From: Afipia sp.
GTDB lineage: Bacteria > Pseudomonadota > Alphaproteobacteria > Rhizobiales > Xanthobacteraceae
DNA: 64,000 nt
Assembly: GCA_017308595.1 (NCBI GenBank)
Contig: JAFKER010000007.1
Location: 393,227-457,226, forward strand
Direction: 5' to 3'
Below, one piece after another: positions 32,886-43,250 of this stretch. The translations under genes and the position numbers were made by a program. Position 1 is the first letter of the stretch, and the number at the start of each line of letters is the position of its first letter. Below the pieces are notes generated by a model, which did not search any database, was not told where the DNA came from, and saw nothing but the letters and a program-made list of their open reading frames with translations.

Positions 32886-33986
32886 ATGACAGCCCCCGGA
32901 CACAGCCGCAGGACAGCCGTTTGCAGCGCGCGGACCGGCTCCATGGCCCCCGTGCATCACCGTGCATTGGCATGGATGCGCGCGTTGACGTGTGTTCTCG
33001 CGATCGGGCTCTCCCAGCCTGCGCTGGCCCAGTTCATCGGGGATGCGCCGCCGCCCATTCCTCCGGCCAACGTGCCCCAGGGGCTAACGCCGTCCGGCCC
33101 AGCGATCAGCCTGGCACCGCCATCCGGACCGGCTGCGACGCCCGGATTGCCGGCAACTCTTACACAGCCTCCGGTAACGACGGCCTTGCCGCCCGCGACA
33201 GCCCCACTGGCGACCGCACCCGTCCCGCAACAAGGCGTACTCGCACTCAATGCGCGCTTTGGAAAAGATCTTCCGGCTGTGACCAGCGGCGTGGTGTGGC
33301 GTGTCTATTCCGACAGGCCCGACGCCAGCGGAGCCTTCCAACTCGTGCGCGAAGATCGCAGCCCAACCCCGAACATTGTTCTGGCTCCGGGCGGCTACGT
33401 CGTTCATGCCTCGCTTGGCCTCGTCAGTGCGGTTCGCCCCGTCACGCTGCGCAACGATACGCTGCGTGAACAGTTCGATCTTCCCGCCGGTGGCTTGCGC
33501 ATCGAGGGGCGTGTCGGCACCACCAAGATCCCGCAGGGCCAGATCACGTTCTCGATCTACAAGGGCAGCCAGTTCGAAGTCGGCGAGCGCGCGCCGCTGG
33601 CGCAGAACGTCGCCGCAGGCGATGTGCTGCTCGTTCCCGAAGGGACTTATTATATCATCTCGAATTACGGCGACGCGAATTCGGTGGTGCGCTCGGACAT
33701 TCGCGTTCAGGCTGGCAAGCTGACCGATGTGATCTGTACGCACCGCGCGGCTGTTATCACGCTCAAGCTCGTGAGCGACAAGGGCGGCGAAGCGCTGGCC
33801 AACACTGCGTGGTCGGTGATCACGCCCGCAGGCGACGTCATCAAGGAATATAACGGCGCGTTCCCGAAGGTGATCCTCTCCGAGGGAGAATACCGCGTGA
33901 TCGCGAAGAACGAAGGTAAGGTGTTCGAACGCCCGTTCAACGTCAGCAACGGCGTCGATGGCGAAGTCGAAGTGATCGCGCGCTGA
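32886..33986 (+). CDS. Secreted protein with Pro/Ala-rich linker, unknown function
   Basis: From ATG 32886 the product is 366 residues: a short N-terminus, a signal peptide (ALAWMRALTCVLAIGLSQPALA, cleavage near residue 48), a Pro/Ala/Thr-rich linker to about residue 115, then a beta-rich region containing repeated blocks such as VWRVYSDRPDASG, VVWR and GGYVVHASLG, with a matching later section around WSVITPAGDV. These resemble tandem immunoglobulin-like or carboxypeptidase-regulatory-like folds, but no family is certain. The start may be Met 32943 or 32976; the region has no ribosome site. Confidence 0.6.
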   Translation: MTAPGHSRRTAVCSARTGSMAPVHHRALAWMRALTCVLAIGLSQPALAQFIGDAPPPIPPANVPQGLTPSGPAISLAPPSGPAATPGLPATLTQPPVTTALPPATAPLATAPVPQQGVLALNARFGKDLPAVTSGVVWRVYSDRPDASGAFQLVREDRSPTPNIVLAPGGYVVHASLGLVSAVRPVTLRNDTLREQFDLPAGGLRIEGRVGTTKIPQGQITFSIYKGSQFEVGERAPLAQNVAAGDVLLVPEGTYYIISNYGDANSVVRSDIRVQAGKLTDVICTHRAAVITLKLVSDKGGEALANTAWSVITPAGDVIKEYNGAFPKVILSEGEYRVIAKNEGKVFERPFNVSNGVDGEVEVIAR

Positions 33987-34125
33987 CCTTGCAGCAGATC
34001 CGTGTAGCAAATCCGTCATAGTTTCTAAGACGCACTAACCATCAGATCACTTAGAGCTGCCACAAGCTGCGTATCCGGTCCGCCGGTTCGCTGCATTTAC
34101 GCAGCTTTAAGCGCGTCTGCCTTGG

Positions 34126-36648
34126 ATGCAGTCCGCTGACACGACAGGACGTCGTGTCGATGTGGTGGAGTGTGCCGTGATTGCCGTCGCAAAGTCGAAA
34201 CGAAACTCAAATGCGGATTTGTTCAGCGACGTTTCAGTTTTGCGGCGCAAGTGGCAGGCGGCCCTTCAGCCGGGAAGAGACTTGCCATTCTTTGACGACG
34301 TTCTGCTGGGCAGTCTTGGCCGCCTGGCCGACCACGTCATGCTCATCAAGGACGAGGGCCTTCAGTTAAAGGTCTCCCATGCAGGGCGTTACGTCGAACA
34401 ATGGCTCGAGACGGAAATTCGCGATACGCCATTCGATGCCTTTCCTCCGGATTGTGCGCTGGTGTTGAGGGAAGCTGCTGCGAGCGCACGTCAGACTGGC
34501 AAGCCTTATCTCGCGACGGCGCATTGCGTCCGCGATGGTCTGGTTCAAATCCATGATGTGTTCGCTCTTCCGGTTGCCTCGCGCTGGGGCGGGACCATGA
34601 CCAGCGTCTACGTCAACCGGCGCGGTCTTCAATACAACCTTCTCGACGCTGTTTTCTCGGCCGCCGGCGATGGCGTGATGTCGCTGGCGACCATCCGGGA
34701 CGCGAACGGCCTTCCGGCAGACTTTCAGATCGTGCACCTCAATCAAGGTGCGGCGCGCCTGCTTCGGCTGCCGCTGGATGAATTGCGCTGGCAACGGCTG
34801 CGCGCCGGCGCACATGCGCTCTGCTCGCGGGAAATCTTCGACAAGCTGAGCGCGGTAATCAACAGGGCGGCCAGCGAGCAGTTTGAAGTCAGCGATGATG
34901 TCAGCACGCTGAAGATCAGCGCGGCTCCTGTCGGAGATATGCTCGCGCTGTCCCTTACCGATGTTACGGATATGAAGCGCCGTGAGCAGTCGTTCCGACT
35001 GCTGTTCGACAGCAATCCCATGCCGATGTGGGTGTTCGACGTCGAGACGCGAAAATTCCGGAACGTGAACGACGCCGCGTTGAACCATTACGGTTATGAC
35101 CGAGGTGCATTTCTCGCCATGGAATTGCAGGATTTGTGGCCGGAAGATGAGCGGGAAGAACACTCCCGCTCGCTGGTCGGCGTCGGGGATGTTTATGATT
35201 CCGGACGCAACTGGCGGCATCTCAAGGCTGACGGCAGCGAGATCGACGTCCTGACATTCGGACGGCGCGTGTCGTTTGAAGGCCGTGACAGCTTTCTGGT
35301 ATCCGCCGTCGATATTACCGAGCGGCGCAGGGCCGAAGCCCGGATCGCTTATATGGCGCATCATGACGGGCTGACGAATCTTCCCAACCGCGTGATGTTT
35401 CAGGAGCGGTTGCGGAACGCCCTCGAGCGCAATCATCTGGCGAACAAAAGTGTCGCGGTGCTTTGCATCGATCTCGACTTGTTCAAAAACGTCAACGACT
35501 CCTTCGGTCATCCGGTCGGCGACAAGCTGTTGATGCAGGTTGCCAACAGGCTTGCGGCCAATGTACGCGACGGAAATCTGGTTGCGCGGCTGGGCGGCGA
35601 CGAATTTGCGATGATCCTCGGTGCCGTCACATCACCCAATGAAGTTAGCGCGCAGGCCGCCCAGGTCATCGAGATCGTGAGCGCGCCTTACCAGATCGAC
35701 GATCTTGAAGTCGTCATCGGGGCCAGCATCGGCATAGCAATTGCGCCCGGTGATGGACGAACTGCGGAAGAATTGCTGCGCAATGCCGATATGGCGCTGT
35801 ATCGCGCCAAGTCGGACGGCGGCGGCGTGCATCATTTCTTCGAGAAGGAAATGGATCGCCATGCGCAGCGCCGCCGCGACATGGAGATTGATCTGCGTCA
35901 CGCATTGGCCAATGGCGAGTTCGAACTTCACTATCAGCCGCTGGTCGATCTTGACCAGGATCGGATCGTGTCCTTCGAGGCATTGCTGCGCTGGAGGCAT
36001 CCAGAAAAGGGCATGATCTCGCCGGCCGATTTCATTCCACTTTCCGAAGACATCGGGCTCATTGTGCCTTTGGGGGAATGGGTGCTGCGTGAAGCGTGCA
36101 GGCAGGCGGTCGCATGGCCGCCCGAGGTGCGGGTGGCTGTCAATCTTTCCGCGGCACAGTTTCGCAGCCGAAACCTGTCGCAGGCGGTGTTCACAGCGCT
36201 GGCGCTGTCCGGTTTGTCGCCGCGGCGGCTCGAACTTGAAATTACGGAATCGATTTTCCTCGCCGATAGCGAAGCCAACCTTGCCATTTTGCATCAGTTG
36301 CGCGAATTCGGCGTGCGCATTTCGATGGATGACTTCGGAACAGGTTACTCCAGCCTAAGCTATCTGCGCAGTTTCCCGTTCGACAAGATCAAGATCGACC
36401 GTTCGTTCGTGCGCGATCTTGCAGAACGTCCCGATAGCATCGCCATTGTGCGGGCGATTTCGGGGCTCGGCCGCAGCCTCAATATCTCGACGACAGCCGA
36501 GGGTGTCGAAACTATCGATCAGCTTGACCGGCTGCGCGCCGAAGGCTGCACCGAGGTGCAGGGCTTCCTGTTCAGCGCCGCGCGGCCTGCGTCGGACATC
36601 GCCGCGCTGCTCGAAAAATTCGGCGCTCGCGCGTCGAAGGCGGCGTAA
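34126..36648 (+). CDS. GGDEF-EAL protein with PAS sensor domains
   Basis: An 840-residue soluble, probably cytoplasmic regulator. The N-terminal half (residues 1-400) has at least two PAS domains, one around FDSNPMPMWVFDVETRK near residue 295. GGDEF is intact at 490-494 but the inhibitory I-site motif RxxD is degenerate (RDGN). EAL is intact at 618-620 (EALLRW), with NLSAAQF, ELEITESIF, DDFGTGYSSL and KIDRSFV present, so phosphodiesterase activity is expected. The protein could both make and break c-di-GMP or work mainly as a phosphodiesterase. Start ATG lacks a clear ribosome site; GTG 34177 is another option. Confidence 0.9.
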   Translation: MQSADTTGRRVDVVECAVIAVAKSKRNSNADLFSDVSVLRRKWQAALQPGRDLPFFDDVLLGSLGRLADHVMLIKDEGLQLKVSHAGRYVEQWLETEIRDTPFDAFPPDCALVLREAAASARQTGKPYLATAHCVRDGLVQIHDVFALPVASRWGGTMTSVYVNRRGLQYNLLDAVFSAAGDGVMSLATIRDANGLPADFQIVHLNQGAARLLRLPLDELRWQRLRAGAHALCSREIFDKLSAVINRAASEQFEVSDDVSTLKISAAPVGDMLALSLTDVTDMKRREQSFRLLFDSNPMPMWVFDVETRKFRNVNDAALNHYGYDRGAFLAMELQDLWPEDEREEHSRSLVGVGDVYDSGRNWRHLKADGSEIDVLTFGRRVSFEGRDSFLVSAVDITERRRAEARIAYMAHHDGLTNLPNRVMFQERLRNALERNHLANKSVAVLCIDLDLFKNVNDSFGHPVGDKLLMQVANRLAANVRDGNLVARLGGDEFAMILGAVTSPNEVSAQAAQVIEIVSAPYQIDDLEVVIGASIGIAIAPGDGRTAEELLRNADMALYRAKSDGGGVHHFFEKEMDRHAQRRRDMEIDLRHALANGEFELHYQPLVDLDQDRIVSFEALLRWRHPEKGMISPADFIPLSEDIGLIVPLGEWVLREACRQAVAWPPEVRVAVNLSAAQFRSRNLSQAVFTALALSGLSPRRLELEITESIFLADSEANLAILHQLREFGVRISMDDFGTGYSSLSYLRSFPFDKIKIDRSFVRDLAERPDSIAIVRAISGLGRSLNISTTAEGVETIDQLDRLRAEGCTEVQGFLFSAARPASDIAALLEKFGARASKAA

Positions 36649-37212
36649 TCAGAATCGTGTCACGATCTCGCCGAGTGCCGGGCGCGGCCGGTCGTCCGCC
36701 GGTCGTGCGGCATGTCCGATGTGAATGAAGCCTGCGATCTTTTCATCGTCCGAGAGACCGAGCGCGGTGAGTACGTCGCGGTCGAAGGCCATCCATCCCG
36801 TCAGCCAGTTCGCGACATAACCGAGCGCATGCGCCGCGTGGACGATGTTCATGGCGCTGGCGCCCGCTGACAGTTCCTGCTCCCATGGCGGCACTTTCGG
36901 GTGCTTCGACGTTTTGCTGACAACGGCGATGACGAGCGGCGCGTGCAGGAAGCGCTTCTTCTCGGCCTCGACCTGATCCGGTGTCGCGGTGACGTTCTTC
37001 AGCCGGAAGATCTTGCCGAAAATCTCTCCGGCCTTCGCGCGCGCATCCCCTTCGAACACAATGAATCGCCAAGGGACGATCTTGCCATGATCCGGCACGC
37101 GCGAGCCGATGGTGAGGATGGTTTCAAGCTCGGACGGCGAGGGGCCGGGGCCTGTCATCTCTACCGGCTTGACGGATCTGCGCGTGGTCAGAAGGTCGAT
37201 GGCATAAAGCAT
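36649..37212 (-). CDS. Nitroreductase family protein
   Basis: A 187-residue FMN-dependent nitroreductase-family protein, of the short YdjA-like group. TTRRSVK near residue 10 binds FMN phosphate, RVPDHGKIVPWRFIVFEG near 40 is the conserved cap, and SAGASAMNIVHAAHALGYVANW the dimer helix. It reduces nitro or quinone compounds with NAD(P)H in principle. Start at Met 37212 is preferred (the frame is open to 37239 without a clear signal). It is convergent with the GGDEF-EAL gene and separated from thrS by 132 bases. Confidence 0.88.
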   Translation of the reverse strand: MLYAIDLLTTRRSVKPVEMTGPGPSPSELETILTIGSRVPDHGKIVPWRFIVFEGDARAKAGEIFGKIFRLKNVTATPDQVEAEKKRFLHAPLVIAVVSKTSKHPKVPPWEQELSAGASAMNIVHAAHALGYVANWLTGWMAFDRDVLTALGLSDDEKIAGFIHIGHAARPADDRPRPALGEIVTRF

Positions 37213-37344
37213 GGGGTATCCGGGGATGTTGATGCGCATGGCGAGAAGTGCGCCGCGCTGATATCGGCAATCCGAACCGCGTTAACAAGGCTTTGCAGTT
37301 TATGAGGTCTCTAAAATGAGACCTCATAAACGTGTTGGACGGGC

Positions 37345-39378
37345 TCAACCCTGCGCGCGCTTCAGGTCCGGCGGCAAGGCTTCGTAGGTCAGGGCCTTGA
37401 GCGCTTCATCGAGCGACACCACGGACTGGCCTTCCTTGCCAAGGCGGCGGATCGAAACCTGACGGGTTTCGGCTTCCTTCTTGCCGACCACGAGCAGGGC
37501 AGGAACCTTCGCCAGCGAATGCTCACGCACCTTGTAGTTGATCTTCTCGTTACGAAGATCGATCTCGACGCGCAGTCCGGCCTTGCGGCAAGCCGCCACC
37601 ACTTCGCGCGCATAGTCGTCCGCGTCCGAGGTGATCGTGGTGACAACCGCCTGCACCGGCGCGAGCCACAGCGGGAAGTGCCCGGCGAAGTGCTCGATCA
37701 GGATGCCCGTGAAACGCTCCAGCGATCCGCAGATGGCGCGGTGGACCATCACCGGCGTCACCTTGTTGGAGTGATCGTCGATGTAGAACGCACCGAAGCG
37801 GCCCGGCAGGTTGAAGTCGACCTGCGTGGTGCCGCATTGCCACTCGCGGCCGATGGCATCGCGCAGCACGTATTCGAACTTCGGGCCGTAGAACGCGCCT
37901 TCGCCCGGATTGATCGAGGTGGTGATGCGATTGCCGGATTGCGCCTTGATTTGCTCCAGCACCTTGGTCATCACGCCTTCGGCATGATCCCATGCGGCAT
38001 CGCTGCCGACGCGCTTGTCGGGGCGGGTCGACAGCTTGACGGTGAGTTCACCGTCGAAGCCGAAGTCGTCGTAGGTCGACAGGATCAGGTCGTTGATCTT
38101 GAGGCATTCGGCGGCGAGCTGGTCTTCGGTGCAGAACACATGCGCGTCGTCCTGCGTGAAGCCGCGCACGCGCATCAGGCCGTGCATCGCGCCCGATGGC
38201 TCGTAACGATGCACGATGCCGAACTCCGCGATGCGGATCGGCAATTCGCGATAGCTCTTCAGGCCGTGCTTGAAGATCATCACATGGCCGGGGCAATTCA
38301 TCGGCTTGATGGCGAACCAACGCTTGTCTTCCGCTTCGTCACCGGCCGACTGCGCCGCGAACATATTCTCGCGATACCACTCCCAGTGGCCCGAGGTTTC
38401 CCACAGCGACTTGTCGAGCATCTGCGGCGCGTTGACTTCATCGTAGTCGCCCGCAAGGCGGCGGCGCATGTAGGCGATGATCGCCTGGAACACGGTCCAG
38501 CCTTTCGCATGCCAGAATACGACGCCCGGACCTTCTTCCTGGAAATGGAACAGATCCATTTCGCGGCCGAGGCGGCGGTGGTCGCGCTTCTCGGCTTCCT
38601 CAAGTTGCTTGAGGTAGGCATCAAGCTCTTCCTGCTTGGCGAACGCAGTGCCGTAGATGCGGGTCAGCATCGGATTGTTGCTGTCGCCGCGCCAGTAGGC
38701 TCCGGCCACCTTCATCAGCTTGAAGGCGTTGCCGACCTTGCCGGTCGAGGTCATGTGAGGACCGCGGCACAGATCGAACCAGTCGCCCTGATAGTAAATC
38801 TTGATCGGCTCGTTGCCGGGAATGGCATCGACCAGCTCGACCTTGAAGTTCTCGCCCTTGTCGCGGAACACCTGCTTGGTCTTCTCGCGGTCCCAGACGT
38901 CCTTGGTGAACGGCTGGTCCTTGGCGATGATCTCGCGCATCTTCTTCTCGATGGCGGCGAAATCGTCCGGGGTGAACGGCTCGTTGCGGAAGAAGTCGTA
39001 ATAGAAGCCATTGTCGATCACCGGGCCGATGGTGACCTGCGTGCCGGGCCAAAGGCTCTGCACCGCTTCGGCGAGGACGTGCGCGGCATCGTGCCGGATC
39101 AGCTCCAGCGCGCGGGGGTCCTCGCGGTTGATGAAATCGATTTTTGCATCGTGGTTGATGGGATCGTTCAGGTCGATCACTTCGCCATCGAGCGCCATCG
39201 CGACGGTGCGCTTCGCCAGCGAGGGCGAGATGCCCTTGGCGATGTCGAGACCAGTGGTGCCGTTGGGATATTCGCGCGTCGCGCCGTCAGGGAAAGTGAC
39301 CTTGATCTGGCTGCTGCTATCGACGGGCTTGAGGTTGGCGAGGCCGAATTTGAAGCCGGATTCCGGATTCTCAGTCAT
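37345..39378 (-). CDS. thrS: Threonyl-tRNA synthetase
   Basis: Charges tRNA-Thr, with editing of mis-charged serine. The 677-residue protein has the TGS domain (residues 20-80), the editing HxxxH region ([14 protein letters not shown]), the class II catalytic core and the anticodon-binding C-terminus. Zinc ligands are visible as [11 protein letters not shown] (Cys), [10 protein letters not shown] (His) and [12 protein letters not shown] (His). The start is ATG 39378, set by AAGGAGA six bases before; the GTG seven codons upstream overlaps that ribosome site and is rejected. Monocistronic. Confidence 0.95.
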   Translation of the reverse strand: MTENPESGFKFGLANLKPVDSSSQIKVTFPDGATREYPNGTTGLDIAKGISPSLAKRTVAMALDGEVIDLNDPINHDAKIDFINREDPRALELIRHDAAHVLAEAVQSLWPGTQVTIGPVIDNGFYYDFFRNEPFTPDDFAAIEKKMREIIAKDQPFTKDVWDREKTKQVFRDKGENFKVELVDAIPGNEPIKIYYQGDWFDLCRGPHMTSTGKVGNAFKLMKVAGAYWRGDSNNPMLTRIYGTAFAKQEELDAYLKQLEEAEKRDHRRLGREMDLFHFQEEGPGVVFWHAKGWTVFQAIIAYMRRRLAGDYDEVNAPQMLDKSLWETSGHWEWYRENMFAAQSAGDEAEDKRWFAIKPMNCPGHVMIFKHGLKSYRELPIRIAEFGIVHRYEPSGAMHGLMRVRGFTQDDAHVFCTEDQLAAECLKINDLILSTYDDFGFDGELTVKLSTRPDKRVGSDAAWDHAEGVMTKVLEQIKAQSGNRITTSINPGEGAFYGPKFEYVLRDAIGREWQCGTTQVDFNLPGRFGAFYIDDHSNKVTPVMVHRAICGSLERFTGILIEHFAGHFPLWLAPVQAVVTTITSDADDYAREVVAACRKAGLRVEIDLRNEKINYKVREHSLAKVPALLVVGKKEAETRQVSIRRLGKEGQSVVSLDEALKALTYEALPPDLKRAQG

Positions 39379-39587
39379 GGTATTCTCCTTGTTGCTCACT
39401 CCCGCGAACGAACGCAGGTAAGCGATGGGAACCGTTGTATAGCAGCGGATTCGGGCAGCGCAATGCGGGATTTCCGGAGCGAAACAGCAAGCTCTGGTGC
39501 TTGACGGGGTTGCACGGAAGCACGCAAAAAGAATGCTCCGGCCCCGGGGCAGGGTGCCTTTCGCGCGACAAACCGCACAGGATCACG

Positions 39588-41360
39588 ATGGCTGCTGACA
39601 ATTCCCATTCGGCCGCGGCGGGTGCCGTTGATCTGGCTCCGATTGTCATTCTGCTGGCCGCTGCGGTCGTGGCCGTCCCGCTGTTCAAGCGGATGGGTCT
39701 TGGGTCGGTACTCGGCTATCTGGCCGCCGGGCTTGTGATCGGCCCGTTTGGACTCAAGCTGTTTTCGGATCCCCAATCGATCCTGCACGTCGCCGAACTG
39801 GGCGTGGTGATGTTCCTGTTCATCATCGGCCTTGAAATGCGGCCGTCGCGGCTTTGGGACATGCGCAGCGAGATTTTCGGCCTGGGGATCGCACAGGTCG
39901 GGTTGTGCATTGCGTTGCTGATCTGCGTGGGGCTGGCGCTCGGTTATCCGGTGGCGCAGAGCTTTGTCGCCGGTACGGGGTTCGTGCTGACATCGACTGC
40001 CATCGTGATGCAGATGCTTGAAGAGCGGCGCAGCCTGCAGTTGCCCAAGGGCCGGCGCATCATTTCTATCCTGCTGCTGGAAGACCTCGCGATCGTGCCT
40101 CTGCTGGCGCTCGTGGCGTTCCTTGCGCCCGGTGGCGCCAAAGTCGGCCTGACCGACCGGCTTGTCGGCGTCGCGATCGGCCTGGCGGCTATTGCCAGCC
40201 TCATTGCCGCGGGGCGCTGGCTCCTTGACCCGATGTTCAGGCTGCTCGGCCGGGCGAAGGCGCGGGAGGTCATGACCGCGGCCGCGCTCCTTGTCGTCCT
40301 CGGGGCGGCGCTCTTGATGCAGGCTGCCGGATTGTCGATGGCGATGGGTGCTTTCCTTGCCGGTGTGCTGCTGTCGGAATCCTCGTTTCGCCACCAGATC
40401 GAGGCCGATATCGAGCCGTTCAGGGGCGTGCTGCTCGGGCTTTTCTTTCTCGGCGTCGGGATGGCGCTCGATCTTGCCGTGGTGGCGGAAAACTGGCGCC
40501 TCATCTCCATCGCCGTCGTGGCCTATATGGTGCTCAAGACGATCGGCATTTATGCGGTCGCACGGCTGTTCCGCGCCAGCTCGCGCGAGGCCTGGGAGCG
40601 CGCGATCCTGATGGCGCAGGGCGGCGAATTTGCGTTCGTGTTGTACTCGGCTGCCGCCGCGGTGGGCATCATCGACGCAAAATCGAACGCGTTGCTGACA
40701 GCCACGATCATTGTTTCAATGGCCCTGACGCCGTTGATGGTGATCCTGCACGACCGGTTTTCGCCGCGCGGATCGAGTTCGATGGATGGCGTCGATGCAG
40801 CCAGCGAACTCAATGCAGGTATCCTGCTGATCGGCTTCGGTCGTTTCGGGCAGATCGTCAGCCAGCCGCTTCTGGCCAGCGGATGTTCGATTTCCATTAT
40901 CGACAACGACACCGACCGAATTCGTGGCGCCAGCGATTTCGGTTTCAAGGTTTATTACGGTGACGGGACGCGGCTCGACATCCTGCATGCAGCCGGTGCG
41001 CATCATGCGGCGCTCGTCATTGTTGCGGTGGAGGACCGTGAGGCGGTGCTCAAAACAATCGAGATCATAAAGTACGAGTTTCCGTCCACCCCTGTGCTTG
41101 CCCGGGCTTTTGATCGCGAGCATGCGGTCGAGCTGATCCGCGCCGGTGTTGATTACCAGATCCGTGAAACATTCGAATCCGCGTTGGAGCTTGGACGGAA
41201 GGGGCTCTCCATGCTCAATCTCGAAGAGCACGTCATCGCCGACATCATGACGGATGTGCGCGAACGTGATGCAAAACGGCTGGAAATCGAGATCACGCAG
41301 GACGTTTATGCCTCCCGCGACCTGATCCATGGCAATGCACCGCTTCCGCCGCGTTCCTGA
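39588..41360 (+). CDS. CPA2-family monovalent cation:proton antiporter (Kef-type)
   Basis: A 590-residue two-domain membrane protein. Residues ~12-380 are a 12-helix Na+/H+-exchanger-type domain (RMGLGSVLGYLAAGLVIG, FLAGVLLSESSFRHQIE), and residues ~405-525 a TrkA-N/RCK domain with the Rossmann loop GFGRFGQ that binds NAD(H). KefB/KefC pump K+ out and are gated by glutathione adducts in E. coli; cation choice and gating here are inferred. ATG 39588 follows CAGGATC. It is divergent from thrS with 209 bases between. Confidence 0.9.
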   Translation: MAADNSHSAAAGAVDLAPIVILLAAAVVAVPLFKRMGLGSVLGYLAAGLVIGPFGLKLFSDPQSILHVAELGVVMFLFIIGLEMRPSRLWDMRSEIFGLGIAQVGLCIALLICVGLALGYPVAQSFVAGTGFVLTSTAIVMQMLEERRSLQLPKGRRIISILLLEDLAIVPLLALVAFLAPGGAKVGLTDRLVGVAIGLAAIASLIAAGRWLLDPMFRLLGRAKAREVMTAAALLVVLGAALLMQAAGLSMAMGAFLAGVLLSESSFRHQIEADIEPFRGVLLGLFFLGVGMALDLAVVAENWRLISIAVVAYMVLKTIGIYAVARLFRASSREAWERAILMAQGGEFAFVLYSAAAAVGIIDAKSNALLTATIIVSMALTPLMVILHDRFSPRGSSSMDGVDAASELNAGILLIGFGRFGQIVSQPLLASGCSISIIDNDTDRIRGASDFGFKVYYGDGTRLDILHAAGAHHAALVIVAVEDREAVLKTIEIIKYEFPSTPVLARAFDREHAVELIRAGVDYQIRETFESALELGRKGLSMLNLEEHVIADIMTDVRERDAKRLEIEITQDVYASRDLIHGNAPLPPRS

Positions 41361-41493
41361 TAAGCCGCTTTGCATTCCGGCAGGCCCGTGACGTGAATCT
41401 GACTCATCTGTCGGATCGGCCCGGCAGGCGCGACGAGCTGGTGCATGGCTTTCATGCAATTGCATTTAACCGTTCGCGTGCTAACAATGCGGC

Positions 41494-42624
41494 GTGAAAC
41501 GCTTCGCTCCCACGACCTTGATGCTAGGCAATTTCGTCACCGGCGTGAGCATTCTCGCGCCGGCCGGGATGCTGCCGGAGTTGTCGCAGGAATTCGGCGT
41601 CTCCATCCGTGAAGCCGGATTGCTCATTACGTTCGGCGCTTTCGTGCTTTGCGTGGCTTCGCCGGTGTCTGCGTGGCTGACCAGCCGCGTGGACCGGCGG
41701 CTGCTCCTGTCGATCAGCGTCGCCATCATGGCTGCGGCGCAATTTGCGTCCATGCTGGCACCCAACTACGCGACGCTGATGACGATCCGGCTGCTGATGC
41801 TCGCGGTTGCTGCGCTGTTTACGCCGCAGGCGGCGGGAACGGCGGCGATGATGGTGCCGCCCGAACGGCGCGGCAGCACGATGTCTTATGTGTTTCTCGG
41901 CTGGTCGCTGGCGCTCGCGATCGGTCTTCCGCTGATTGCCTATGTCGCCAGTCATGTCGGCTGGCGCGTCGCTTATGGCGGTATCGGCGTCATCGCGCTT
42001 TTGAATCTGGCCATGCTGGTTTCGCGCATTCCGGGGGGCCTCGTCGGAACGCCGGTCGAACTGAAGACCTGGGCCGATCTCGCGCGCAATCCCCTGATCG
42101 TGCTGTTGCTGATCATCACGGTGCTGCAGACTTCGGGCCAGTTCGTCGTGTTCACCTTTCTCGGGCCGTTGTTCGCGAAGCTCGGTGGCAATGCCCAACT
42201 CGCGATCGTCGCGTTCAGCATTTACGGCGTGATGGGTTTTATCGGCAACGTGATCGCAAGCCGTGTTGTCGATTCATGGGGCGGCTATCGCACATCGCTG
42301 ACCGCGATCTCGATCATGTTGTTCGGGATATCGATGTGGGCATTCGGCGCGGGTATTGTGCCGCTGATGCTGGCGTCGATGGTGCCATGGGGCATGGCGT
42401 TCTCGTCAGTCAACTCGATGCAGCAGGTGCGGCTCGCGGGCGCCGCGCCGGCCTTCGCCAGCGCGACAGTGTCGCTCAATACATCGGGTCTCTACATCGG
42501 CCAGGCCATCGGCTCGGGAATCGGCGGCGTTCTGTTCGCACGAGAGATGTACTACGCCGTCGGCTATGTCGGCGTCGGCTTCCTCGTGCTTGGAATGATC
42601 GCTGTGTTGCTCTCGCGGCGATGA
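41494..42624 (+). CDS. MFS transporter, DHA1-type drug/sugar efflux family
   Basis: The 376-residue protein has twelve predicted transmembrane helices and the AraJ/YdhP layout: MLPELSQEFGVSIREAGLLI after helix 1 and AWLTSRVDRRLLLSISVA, corresponding to the conserved loop 2-3 G/DR motif, followed by FTPQAAGTAAMMVPPERRG. A second-half loop (VSRIPGGLVGTP) marks the middle. It likely exports a small molecule with protons; substrate unknown. The start is GTG 41494 with no clear ribosome site. The downstream yidD gene is convergent, 9 bases away. Confidence 0.85.
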   Translation: MKRFAPTTLMLGNFVTGVSILAPAGMLPELSQEFGVSIREAGLLITFGAFVLCVASPVSAWLTSRVDRRLLLSISVAIMAAAQFASMLAPNYATLMTIRLLMLAVAALFTPQAAGTAAMMVPPERRGSTMSYVFLGWSLALAIGLPLIAYVASHVGWRVAYGGIGVIALLNLAMLVSRIPGGLVGTPVELKTWADLARNPLIVLLLIITVLQTSGQFVVFTFLGPLFAKLGGNAQLAIVAFSIYGVMGFIGNVIASRVVDSWGGYRTSLTAISIMLFGISMWAFGAGIVPLMLASMVPWGMAFSSVNSMQQVRLAGAAPAFASATVSLNTSGLYIGQAIGSGIGGVLFAREMYYAVGYVGVGFLVLGMIAVLLSRR

Positions 42625-42633
42625 CGGTGAGCT

Positions 42634-42969
42634 TTAGCCGCTGTCGTTGACACCGCGCCAGCGCGCGTAACGCCATGGCAGATACCAGCGTGCATCGGCA
42701 GAGATTGCACCGGGCACGTTGTCGATCCCCGATGTTCCCCAAGGCTGGCAGCGCAGCAGCCGGGCTAGCGTCATCCAGCCACCGGCCCACAGGCCGAAAC
42801 GCCCGATGGCTTCATCGCCATAGACGGAGCATGTCGGCAGGTGGCGGCAGTTGAAGCCCACCAGCGGCGAGAGCGTATGGCGGTAGATCCAGATCATTCC
42901 ACGGCCGGCATTGCGCGGCAGGTTGTGAAGGCCTCCGGCGCAATCGGGGCATTGCGAGGAATGTTTCAT
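42634..42969 (-). CDS. yidD: Membrane protein insertion efficiency factor YidD
   Basis: A 111-residue protein of the YidD family. IWIYRHTLSPLVGFNCRHLPTCSVYGDEAI is the family signature, with the Cys-rich FNCRHLPTCS centre. YidD works with the YidC insertase at the membrane. It is here without its usual rpmH-rnpA-yidC neighbours, as an isolated gene. Met 42969 starts it (the frame is open to 43032); SD is weak. It is convergent with the MFS gene, leaving 9 bases between stops. Confidence 0.9.
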   Translation of the reverse strand: MKHSSQCPDCAGGLHNLPRNAGRGMIWIYRHTLSPLVGFNCRHLPTCSVYGDEAIGRFGLWAGGWMTLARLLRCQPWGTSGIDNVPGAISADARWYLPWRYARWRGVNDSG

Positions 42970-43250
42970 GGAACTGCTCTGGCGATCATTCTCGTGCGCA
43001 ATGCCGGATTGTTCGGCGCGTGCCGAAGACATCAGCGGTCAAATGATGAGTTCCCGCGCAGGGAACCGCAACATGTTGTCTTTCGCGCCACACTGCGCAG
43101 ACTATCGCATGATTTTGACGGCATCGCAGCAAAAGTCGCATGGACGCGAATCCTGTCCCCTAGTACGTTTTCCATTACACCCGTGTGACAGAATCGTCGC
43201 TGCGGGATGGTGCCGATGCCGTTGTCGATTGGGGCGGGGAAGGAACCACG

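Noticed and set aside
37519-39504. A 661-residue open frame on the plus strand opposite thrS
   Set aside because: It runs antisense to the complete, motif-bearing thrS gene, has no ribosome site, and its composition is that of a mirror frame in G+C-rich DNA.
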